From positions 1 through 31,116 of the forward strand of contig JBGSWL010000108.1 in assembly GCA_041752455.1 (NCBI GenBank): 31,116 bases of DNA. Direction: 5' to 3'. Of this stretch, positions 16,164 through 23,034 are shown piece by piece. Under the pieces are notes generated by a model. The model searched no databases. It saw only the letters and a list, made by a program, of their open reading frames with translations, and was not told the DNA's origin. Numbering within the stretch: position 1 is the stretch's first letter; each line of letters opens with the position of its first letter. A program made the position numbers and the translations under genes. This stretch comes from JBGSWL01 sp041752455 (GTDB taxonomy: Bacteria; Pseudomonadota; Alphaproteobacteria; Rhizobiales; Rhizobiaceae).

Positions 16164-17513
16164 TCAGGCGCGTGTTGCCGGTTCGTCGGGGACAGCAAAC
16201 CGCGCGGTCATGCGCAGCCCGAACACCGCCATGACCAGCGTCAGCCAGACCGGATCGGCACGGCGGAAGAAGGCGCTTTCGAGCGCTGCGTTCAACACGA
16301 CGAAGACGACGATCATGAAGAACAGATCGGCCAGCAGGCGATTGGTCTTTCCGGTGCCGCTGCGCATGTAGTCGAAGGCCGGCGCAAAGACGGTGAGCCA
16401 GATCATCAGCAGCAAGGCCGGAAGGCCCATCGCCAACGCCACGTCCAGATAGCCGTTGTGGCCATGAACGATGGCGCGCGGATCCCAGACCCGGTCGAAC
16501 GGCTGTTCGGCACCCAGCGCGATGGCGCTGAGCCAGAAGCCGTCATAACCAAAGCCTGTCCACGGACGCTGCAAGACATAGTCGCGCGAGAACTCCCAGA
16601 TTTCCAGCCGCCCGGTGAAGCTCGTCTCCGGATCATAGAGGCGCAGGATCACGTCGAAGACCGGCACATAGAGGGTGCCAATCGTCAGCGCATGGGCGCC
16701 AAGCATGGTGAGGATGGCCACCGGAGCGGTCAGGGTCCGCAGCCCCATGGTCGGCGGTATTAGGACAAGAGCTATCACCAGCGGCGCGAGCGCTGTGGAC
16801 GTCTTGGAACCGGTCTGGCTGAGAAAGACGAAGGCCAGCAGCGCAATCGCCGTTCCGACAACATAACGCTTGCGGCGGATGAGATAGACGCCGGCAAAGC
16901 CGATCGCGGCCATCACCGGGCCGGCGAGGTTCTTGTGGCTGAACAGGCCGCGCCACAGGCCGGAATGCTGCGCCTCGGTTTCCCCCGGCTGGTGGATTGC
17001 CGCATCCGGATAGACGACGAGCCCGGCATAGCAAACGGCCAGAACGACCAGACCGGCAATTGCCAAAACCGTGTCGAAGTCCCTGGTGCGGGCGGGCAAC
17101 ACGACGAGGCTTGCGGCGACCAGCACGGCGAGCAGCGAAAACGCAACTGCGCGCGCCGCAGAAGACGGATCGGCGGCTGTCACCGCAGACAGCGCAACAA
17201 ATCCGAACATCACGATCCAGCCGATGCCAAACAGGCTTTGCAGCAGGCGCGGATCGACGAGTGTGATCATGGCAAAGGCTACAAGGGCGGCCATGGCCGA
17301 ATAGCCCAACTGGTTGAGCAGATTGCCCTGCGACACGGTTCCGGGCACCGCGTTGGCAATCGCCGCACCGGAAAACGGCGTCAGCGTCACCCAACACAGG
17401 ACAAGTGCAGCGAGGGCCAAAAGCAGGCGCAGGTTGCCGGCGTCGATCCGGACCTTGGGCAGTGCGAGCGCGCTGGCGGCTGCGTCAGTCCGCCGGATTT
17501 CTGTACTGTTCAT
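16164..17513 (-). CDS. O-antigen ligase/polymerase family membrane protein (Wzy_C type)
   Basis: A 449-residue polytopic protein with about ten to twelve hydrophobic segments and a large periplasmic loop. The loop carries the family signatures GLFSHKNLAGP, SKTSTALAPL, GRLEIWEFSRD and the His motif HGHNGYLDVALAMG. The family includes O-antigen ligases (WaaL) and Wzy/ExoQ-like polymerases; sequence alone does not separate these. In this setting (Wzz-like, Wzx-like and glycosyltransferase genes nearby) polymerisation of an exopolysaccharide is the likelier job. The chosen ATG at 17513 overlaps the end of the upstream GT2 gene by 29 nt, indicating coupling. The upstream extension to 17573 is in frame but unlike the family. 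Confidence 0.88.
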   Translation of the reverse strand: MNSTEIRRTDAAASALALPKVRIDAGNLRLLLALAALVLCWVTLTPFSGAAIANAVPGTVSQGNLLNQLGYSAMAALVAFAMITLVDPRLLQSLFGIGWIVMFGFVALSAVTAADPSSAARAVAFSLLAVLVAASLVVLPARTRDFDTVLAIAGLVVLAVCYAGLVVYPDAAIHQPGETEAQHSGLWRGLFSHKNLAGPVMAAIGFAGVYLIRRKRYVVGTAIALLAFVFLSQTGSKTSTALAPLVIALVLIPPTMGLRTLTAPVAILTMLGAHALTIGTLYVPVFDVILRLYDPETSFTGRLEIWEFSRDYVLQRPWTGFGYDGFWLSAIALGAEQPFDRVWDPRAIVHGHNGYLDVALAMGLPALLLMIWLTVFAPAFDYMRSGTGKTNRLLADLFFMIVVFVVLNAALESAFFRRADPVWLTLVMAVFGLRMTARFAVPDEPATRA

Positions 17514-18516
17514 TGGCGTATCCAAATTCCGACATGATGCGGCCGAGCGCAATGTGAACCGGATAAAGAGCACTCAAAACAGAACCGGTCTTGGCTAGAC
17601 GAAGGCCGGCGCGAAACGGCGCGGCGGCGAGAAGGGCAAGGCTGTGCAGCCGGGTTTTCAGAGGCCCGAACGGCTCTTCGGCGCGGCGCCGATGTTCGAT
17701 CAGTGCCGACAATTGTCCGTTGCGAAGTGACCGCTTGACGATCCACTCGGCCGTCACGCGGCTTTCCGGCACGGTCTCGAAGACCGGCGCTTCCTCGCAC
17801 CAGGCAGCGGCAAAACCGGCGTCGCGGGCACGGCGCAGGAAGTCGGCATCGCCACCGCCGGTGAAATTGAACGCCAGGTCGAGAAAAGGCTGCGGCATTG
17901 CGGCCAGCACCTCGCGGCGCAGCGCCAGATTGCCGGAAGAATAGATGGCTCCGACCGGGCCTGAAGCCTGATGATGCGGCGTAAAGACCGGATGGGCTTT
18001 CCAGTTTTCCCGAGGATTGCCCTCGAAGACCGGCCGCTGCGGTCCGCCCACAAGAGCACAATCATGCGCCTCGCTGGTGGCGCAGAGGTTCTCAAGCCAA
18101 TGGGGATCGGCGATCTCGTCATCGTCGATGACGCAGACGAACTGCAGCGCGGGAAACTGGGTGAGCGCCGTGAACCATCCCGCATTGTAGGCGTGGCAAT
18201 TGCCGCGATCATGGGCGATGATCACGAGGCCGCAATACTGTCCGTCCTCAAAGCGCGGGGCGCAGGCGATTGCCCCTTCCCGCTTCTCCGCCTCGTTTTC
18301 CATCACGATGATCGCGAAATTTCGTTCTGTGATCTGTCCGGCGAGGCTGTCCAGGGTGCGCAAGAGGTGGCCTGGCCGGCGAAATGTCGGAACGGTCACG
18401 ACAACCTCGACAGCATGGTGCGCCAAGCCGGGGGATTGGGCCACCAGCGAAGTATTGTCTGCCAGCCGCTGCTTCATCATGATTGCCGGGAATTTGACCA
18501 AATTGCCCGCAATCAT
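17485..18516 (-). CDS. Family 2 glycosyltransferase
   Basis: A 343-residue GT-A enzyme. The N-terminal VVTVPTFRRPGHLLRTLDSL strand-helix unit is typical of GT2. FVCVIDDDEIADPHWLE supplies the aspartate-rich metal and nucleotide-sugar site, and GGGDADFLRRARDAGF matches the acceptor-side ED-like region. It probably adds a sugar to a lipid-linked glycan on the cytoplasmic membrane face; donor and acceptor are unknown. Start is uncertain. ATG 18516 has AAGG about 10 nt upstream, but residues 1-12 are encoded by a 38-bp near-palindrome, so ATG 18480 or 18477 (MMKQRL) may be the true start, with the dyad as an operator. It leads the minus-strand block with the O-antigen ligase-like gene. Confidence 0.87.
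   Translation of the reverse strand: MIAGNLVKFPAIMMKQRLADNTSLVAQSPGLAHHAVEVVVTVPTFRRPGHLLRTLDSLAGQITERNFAIIVMENEAEKREGAIACAPRFEDGQYCGLVIIAHDRGNCHAYNAGWFTALTQFPALQFVCVIDDDEIADPHWLENLCATSEAHDCALVGGPQRPVFEGNPRENWKAHPVFTPHHQASGPVGAIYSSGNLALRREVLAAMPQPFLDLAFNFTGGGDADFLRRARDAGFAAAWCEEAPVFETVPESRVTAEWIVKRSLRNGQLSALIEHRRRAEEPFGPLKTRLHSLALLAAAPFRAGLRLAKTGSVLSALYPVHIALGRIMSEFGYANEQYRNPAD
18479..18516. repeat. 38-bp near-perfect dyad at the GT2 start
   Basis: The left arm at 18479-18496 (ATGATTGCCGGGAATTTG) and the right arm at 18499-18516 (CAAATTGCCCGCAATCAT) are reverse complements at 16 of 18 positions around a 2-bp centre. It spans the region between two possible GT2 start codons. It has no T-run, so it is not an obvious terminator. 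It is either an operator for the divergent glycosyltransferase genes or an mRNA hairpin over the start codon. Confidence 0.6.
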
Positions 18517-18528
18517 CGGGGCAGAACC

Positions 18529-18574
18529 TTAAGGATTGTTTGAACAAGCGGGTTCGCGCTTAAGCTGCTGTTCA
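18529..18574. promoter_or_regulatory. Two CtrA-box-like sites in the divergent glycosyltransferase promoter
   Basis: TTAA-N7-TTGA at 18529-18543 and TTAA-N7-TTCA at 18560-18574 each match the alphaproteobacterial CtrA consensus TTAA-N7-TTAA at 7 of 8 positions. They are 31 bp apart, about three helical turns, and lie between the divergent GT2 and GT4 genes. Prediction only. Confidence 0.35.
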
Positions 18575-18617
18575 GTTACAGGCAGTAAAAGCGCGCCAAC
18601 CCCCAATCTGGTCCCCC

Positions 18618-19790
18618 ATGCGCATTCTTCTCGTCACATCGCTGGTCCCCTGCGGCGCGCCCGAAAGCGGCTACGAGATCGCCAATGCCTCGATCGCCGC
18701 CAGCCTTCGCGCGGCGGGTGCAACCGTCAAGCATCTCGGTTTCCAGTGGCCTGGTAGCCGGCTCAGTGAACCGGGCGTCACGGTCAGTCTAGGCGAACTC
18801 GACGTCAAGACTGACCGCGCAACGACGCGCCAGAAGCTCGCCTGGCTGGCACAAGCCATCGGAGCAGGCGTGCCGTTTGCTTCGGCCAAACTGCTTGCGG
18901 TCGATGCGGTCCGGCTCGCGGGCGCGATGGATGCGGCGGGGCCGACCGATGCGATCGTGTTGAATGGGGTGACGATGGCAGGCGCTCACGAGCGGCTTTT
19001 GACGCGACGACCGTACGGCTTCATCGCCCACAATGTCGAGCATGAAAGCGCCGGCGAAGCTGCCCGCCATGCCGAAGGCGTTGCCGAACGCCTCATGTAC
19101 CGGCGCGAGGCCAGACTTCTTCAACGATTGGAAACCCGGCTCATCGGTGATGCACGCCACGTGGTGGCGCTGACGCAGGAAGATCTTGACGCCTTCGGTC
19201 TGGCGAACTCGCCGCGCGCAACTGTCATGCCGTTGGTGATGCCAAACCCGACCACACCCTCAGCCAATCGCATGCCGGCCTTCGATGCCGGGATGATCGG
19301 CACCTGGACCTGGGCGCCGAACCGGATCGGCCTTGAATGGTTCTTGCAGGAGGTCATGCCGCTGCTGCCGGCGGACTTTGCCGTTGCAATAGCCGGAAGC
19401 CTGCCGGCGGGTTTTCCCAAGCGTGACGGGCGAGTCTCGTTTCTTGGCAGGGTCATCTCTTCGGGCGATTTCCTGCGCCAGTGCCGGATCGTCGCGCTGA
19501 CGGCACGCGCCGGTACGGGCGTTCAGCTGAAAACTCTTGAGGCACTGGAAGCCGGTCTTCCGACCGTGGCAACGCCATCATCGCTGCGTGGCATCTCCGA
19601 GCGGCCGGACAATGTGGCGATTGCCGAGACGCCGCAGGATTTTGCGGCAGCGCTATTGGCGATGGCGAGCAGCCACAAAGCCGGTGCGGTCAAAGACCGC
19701 GACGGCACCTTGTTTCGGGCAAACCAGGAGAAGGCGGCCATTGTGGCTGCCGAACGCCTGATCACTGCACTTTTGCCGGTTGCCGGTTAA
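18618..19790 (+). CDS. Glycosyltransferase, GT4-like (GT-B fold)
   Basis: A 390-residue protein. The N-terminal half begins MRILLVTSLVPCGAPESGYE and contains the acceptor-domain helix ANASIAASLRAAGATVKHLG. The C-terminal half carries the donor-site region of group 1 glycosyltransferases: GTWTWAPNRIGLEWFLQEVM, FLGRV, RIVALTARAGTGVQLKTLEA, then LEAGLPTVAT. The C-terminal Glu/Gly-rich segment is the usual nucleotide-sugar contact. It presumably transfers one sugar to the growing surface-polysaccharide repeat unit. It opens a plus-strand run of three genes (GT4, GT26, DUF6492). The start at 18618 is the first Met of the frame and matches the fold. Confidence 0.86.
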   Translation: MRILLVTSLVPCGAPESGYEIANASIAASLRAAGATVKHLGFQWPGSRLSEPGVTVSLGELDVKTDRATTRQKLAWLAQAIGAGVPFASAKLLAVDAVRLAGAMDAAGPTDAIVLNGVTMAGAHERLLTRRPYGFIAHNVEHESAGEAARHAEGVAERLMYRREARLLQRLETRLIGDARHVVALTQEDLDAFGLANSPRATVMPLVMPNPTTPSANRMPAFDAGMIGTWTWAPNRIGLEWFLQEVMPLLPADFAVAIAGSLPAGFPKRDGRVSFLGRVISSGDFLRQCRIVALTARAGTGVQLKTLEALEAGLPTVATPSSLRGISERPDNVAIAETPQDFAAALLAMASSHKAGAVKDRDGTLFRANQEKAAIVAAERLITALLPVAG

Positions 19791-19848
19791 GGGAACCAAA
19801 AGCCTTGGCCTGTATGGTGAGCGCGACGAACGGAAAGTCCTTGAACCG

Positions 19849-20646
19849 ATGACACTGACGGCCGACCATGCCAGCGATGTCGCATCGCGCTCCAACGGGG
19901 CGCGCGATATCCTCGGTGTATCGGTCGCTAACCTTGACCGGGGCGAAGCGCTTTCGATGGTCCATGCAGCCGTCGCATCAGGCACCCACAGGCCGATCGC
20001 CTTTCTGAATGCGCACAATGCCAATGTGGCCCATGGCGATCCGGCCTTTCGCAAGGTCTTGGCGTCCTTCACGGTTCTGCCTGACGGGATCGGCGTTGAT
20101 CTTGGATCCCTGATCCTCTGCGGCGGGAAATTCGCGGCAAACCTGAACGGGACAGACTTTGTCCCGGCGCTGCTGCGCGAGGCGCCGCAACCGCTGACAG
20201 TCGGCCTTTTCGGCGGCAGACCGGGTGTTGCCGAAAAGGCGCTGTCGGGCTTTGCGGCCATTGATCCGCGCCATAGCTATCGGGTGATCGGCCACGGCTA
20301 TCTTGGCGAGGCGGAAACACAAACCATGCTGGCAACGCTGGCCCGGAAACCGGTCGACATCCTGCTTGTCGCCCTCGGCACCCCACGCCAGGAAACTTTC
20401 ATCGCGCAGCGGATCACCGGTCGCCATGCGAGCGTGCCGATGGCGGTCGGAGCGCTGCTCGACTTTGTCGCCGGTGAGGTTACCCGTGCGCCGGGCTGGG
20501 TGCGAGCCCTTCGCTTCGAATGGGTCTACCGGTTGGCACTGGAGCCGCAGCGGCTGTGGCGGCGATATCTGCTTGGCAATCCGGTCTTTCTGGCCCGCAT
20601 CCTCGGCCAGCGACTGTCCGGCACCATGGCGCGTCAGAGGAAATGA
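19849..20646 (+). CDS. WecG/TagA/CpsF-family glycosyltransferase (GT26)
   Basis: A 265-residue protein of the WecG/TagA family, which transfers N-acetylmannosamine or related sugars to undecaprenyl-linked intermediates. Signatures: FLNAHNANVAHGDPAFRKVL, TVLPDGIGVDLGS (with the conserved Asp-Gly), GLFGGRPGVAEKA, LVALGTPRQETFIAQRI and the C-terminal APGWVRALRFEWVYRLALEP, which tethers family members to the membrane. The frame is open from 19780, but the first 23 codons overlap the GT4 gene and resemble nothing, so ATG 19849 is chosen. Its stop codon overlaps the next gene's start (ATGA at 20643-20646), showing translational coupling. Confidence 0.92.
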   Translation: MTLTADHASDVASRSNGARDILGVSVANLDRGEALSMVHAAVASGTHRPIAFLNAHNANVAHGDPAFRKVLASFTVLPDGIGVDLGSLILCGGKFAANLNGTDFVPALLREAPQPLTVGLFGGRPGVAEKALSGFAAIDPRHSYRVIGHGYLGEAETQTMLATLARKPVDILLVALGTPRQETFIAQRITGRHASVPMAVGALLDFVAGEVTRAPGWVRALRFEWVYRLALEPQRLWRRYLLGNPVFLARILGQRLSGTMARQRK

Positions 20647-21545
20647 GCATGCTGATGACCCCCGACCGCACCAATGCCATCATCACCGCCAGCTATGACC
20701 GCGACTTCGAGCGTTGCGCGATCCTGTGCGAGAGCATCGACCGGCATGTGACCGGCCATACCTGTCACTATCTGCTGGTCGATGGTCCGGATGTGCCGTT
20801 GTTTTCGCGCCTTGTCGGGCCCAAGCGGCGGATCATCACCGACACCGAGCTGATGCCGTGGTGGTTCCGACGTCTGCCGCAGCAACTGCTGCGCAAGCGC
20901 AAGCGGGCATGGATCAGCCCGTTCACCTCGCCGATGCATGGCTGGCAGGTGCAGCAGATGCTGCGCATCGCTGTTGCCAGTCTGATCGACGACGATGGCC
21001 TGTTCTATTGCGATTCCGACACGGCCTTCGTGCGCCCTTTTGATCTTTCGAGCATCTGGAACGGTGCGTCGATGCGGCTGTATCGCAACGAGCACGGCGC
21101 GCGGTCGGCGGACAACGACCACATGATCTGGCGTGACCACGCGGCGGTTTCCGTCGGCATTGATCCGGCGACCAGCCCGGACCATGACTATGTCTGCTCG
21201 TTCGTCACCTGGCGTCGCCAGACCGTGCTCGACATGTGCGCACACATGGAAACCGTGCACGGCAAGTCATGGGTGTCCGTGGTCGGTCGTAGCCGGAAGT
21301 TCTCCGAATGCATGCTCTACGGCGCCTATGTGGACGGCGTTCTTGCCGGCAAGGACCATCATGTCGACAACGTCACCTATTGCCCGATGCGCTGGTTCAA
21401 TCCGGCGCCGTCTGACGCCGAAATGGCGGCACTGCTCTCCAATCTGACCGAGCATCAGGCTGGTATCGGCATACAGTCGTTCATTCCGATGGACGCGCAG
21501 CGGTTTCGCGATCTGGCCCTTGGCAAACAGCAGGTTGCCGCCTGA
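20643..21545 (+). CDS. DUF6492-family protein, glycosyltransferase-like
   Basis: A 300-residue protein that I place in the DUF6492 family, seen beside polysaccharide genes in alphaproteobacteria. The N-terminus (IITASYDRDFERCAILCESI, then DRHVTGH) and the central LIDDDGLFYCDSDTAFVRPF, with a DSD motif resembling the DxD of GT-A enzymes, suggest a nucleotide-sugar transferase fold. This is not experimentally established as far as I know. Its start overlaps the GT26 stop by 4 nt, so the two are made together. It converges on the Wzx-like gene 18 nt further on. No signal peptide or membrane span is seen. Confidence 0.75.
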   Translation: MSMLMTPDRTNAIITASYDRDFERCAILCESIDRHVTGHTCHYLLVDGPDVPLFSRLVGPKRRIITDTELMPWWFRRLPQQLLRKRKRAWISPFTSPMHGWQVQQMLRIAVASLIDDDGLFYCDSDTAFVRPFDLSSIWNGASMRLYRNEHGARSADNDHMIWRDHAAVSVGIDPATSPDHDYVCSFVTWRRQTVLDMCAHMETVHGKSWVSVVGRSRKFSECMLYGAYVDGVLAGKDHHVDNVTYCPMRWFNPAPSDAEMAALLSNLTEHQAGIGIQSFIPMDAQRFRDLALGKQQVAA

Positions 21546-21563
21546 GGCAACCCGTTCGGCTCG

Positions 21564-22853
21564 TCAGACAGGTTTGGCAGGCCGCCCGAGCACGCGGTAG
21601 GTCAACAGCGCAGAGACCAGCCAGAGCATCGCAAAGACGCCGTTCAGCGCAATCATCCAGTCGGCCTGCGGCACGCCCGCAGTCAAAAGCGCGACCAGCA
21701 TGACTGCCTTGAGGGCGCCGATGATGGCATAGTTGACAAGACGGATGCCGGTCTGGCCGCGACCGTAGAGCAGTTCGGCCTGATACTCGATGAGGTTGCG
21801 AAAGCCCGCCACCAGCAACACGGCACCGACGAGAGGCGCCGCGGCGGCCACATTGGTGCCGAGGACATCGGGCTTGATGGCAAAGACAATCGCCATCGCC
21901 GCCATGCCAAGCGCCGACACGACGAAGACACCAGCCTCGAAGCCGAGCCTCATCTTCAGGCTGTCCATCAGGCCGGGCCGACGCATCAGGCGTTGTGACA
22001 GGATCGTCGAGAATGTGCGTACCGGCATCGCCGTCAGATCGACGAGGCGCATGACAATCGCGTAGAGCCCGGCGGCTGCTGGTCCGCCGAAGGCCAGGAC
22101 GACGAGTTTGTCGAGTTCTGACTGGACATAGAACAGGACTTCCGAGCCGCTGACGGCCAGCGCATCGGGAATGCGCCGCCAGTAGAGTTGCGGCACGAAG
22201 CGCAAGCGAACGCGCGGATAGAACAGCGCGATGGCGGCCAGCGCCATCACGGTCTGCACGGCGGCATAAATGGCAGACCAAAGCGCCAGCGACGGGTCCG
22301 GCGCGAGCGCAAGGGCCAACGCTGCGACGGCCTTCATCGAAAAGCCGAAGATGATCGCGAGCGACGCGCGGCCGAAACGCTCCAGACCCTTGTTGACGTT
22401 GATGACAACCTCGAGCGTGCGCCAGGCGAGGATTTCGGTCGCCGCGATCAGGGCGAAGACCAAAAGCGTCATTTCGCCGGCAAAGAACAGCGCATGTGTG
22501 CCCCAGCCCAGCAAGCCGACAAGGGGCAGCGAGAGGGCCACCGCCGCTCCGTAACCGGTGGTGTAGGCGCCGATCAGTTGCGGCTTGACCGTGGCGATCC
22601 GGTAAAGGGCCGACAAGAAGCCGAACCCTGCCACCCGTGACAGGACAATGCCGACGGCTGACGCGGTGGCAAACAGTCCGAATTCGGCAATCGATAGGGC
22701 GTTTGCAACGAGGTAGAAATAGAACAGCTGGATGAACACGCGTGCGCCATCGCCGGAAAAAGCCTTGGCGTATTTCAACGCCAACGCCTTCACCGGTTCA
22801 CCTGCGGGGCTGCGGCCGACAAGGCCGCCTGTCGACGAGGTCGCATCTGCCAT
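21564..22853 (-). CDS. Wzx-like polysaccharide flippase (MATE/MVF superfamily)
   Basis: A 429-residue membrane protein with about twelve hydrophobic segments. Its N-terminal stretch (FSGDGARVFIQLFYFYLVAN) is followed by ALSIAEFGLFATASAVG, typical of Wzx/PST-family lipopolysaccharide biosynthesis proteins. Later landmarks are SGSEVLFYVQSELDKLVVLA and GLYAIVMRLVDL. Such proteins flip undecaprenyl-linked repeat units from the cytoplasmic to the periplasmic face. It is divergent from the Wzz-like gene and convergent with the GT26/DUF6492 pair. Its presence with a polymerase-like protein and a Wzz-like protein argues for a Wzx/Wzy-dependent pathway. Confidence 0.87.
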   Translation of the reverse strand: MADATSSTGGLVGRSPAGEPVKALALKYAKAFSGDGARVFIQLFYFYLVANALSIAEFGLFATASAVGIVLSRVAGFGFLSALYRIATVKPQLIGAYTTGYGAAVALSLPLVGLLGWGTHALFFAGEMTLLVFALIAATEILAWRTLEVVINVNKGLERFGRASLAIIFGFSMKAVAALALALAPDPSLALWSAIYAAVQTVMALAAIALFYPRVRLRFVPQLYWRRIPDALAVSGSEVLFYVQSELDKLVVLAFGGPAAAGLYAIVMRLVDLTAMPVRTFSTILSQRLMRRPGLMDSLKMRLGFEAGVFVVSALGMAAMAIVFAIKPDVLGTNVAAAAPLVGAVLLVAGFRNLIEYQAELLYGRGQTGIRLVNYAIIGALKAVMLVALLTAGVPQADWMIALNGVFAMLWLVSALLTYRVLGRPAKPV

Positions 22854-22943
22854 GGCCTTGTTCTTGCACAGGTTGATTAAGATCGGGTTCCGCCACCTCC
22901 CCCCGTTGAAAACATCGGCAGTACAAGGCGAAAGCCGTCCCGA

Positions 22944-22958
22944 TTAACCTTTTGTTAC
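22944..22958. promoter_or_regulatory. CtrA-box-like site between wzx-like and wzz-like genes
   Basis: TTAA (22944-22947), seven bases, then TTAC (22955-22958) matches TTAA-N7-TTAA at 7 of 8 positions, in the 181-bp divergent promoter of the flippase and chain-length genes. A further TTAACC half-site occurs at 22979-22984. Prediction only. Confidence 0.35.
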
Positions 22959-23034
22959 CCATGCCGATTTAGCGTGCCTTAACCGATGGGCATGCCGCAC
23001 TGGCGTGTTCGCCCCCTCCATCGATGTGAGTGTG

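Noticed and set aside
22958..22994. CATGCC and GGCATG words between the wzx-like and wzz-like genes
   Set aside because: The match is only 6 bp and partly self-palindromic (GGCATGCC); not distinguishable from chance.
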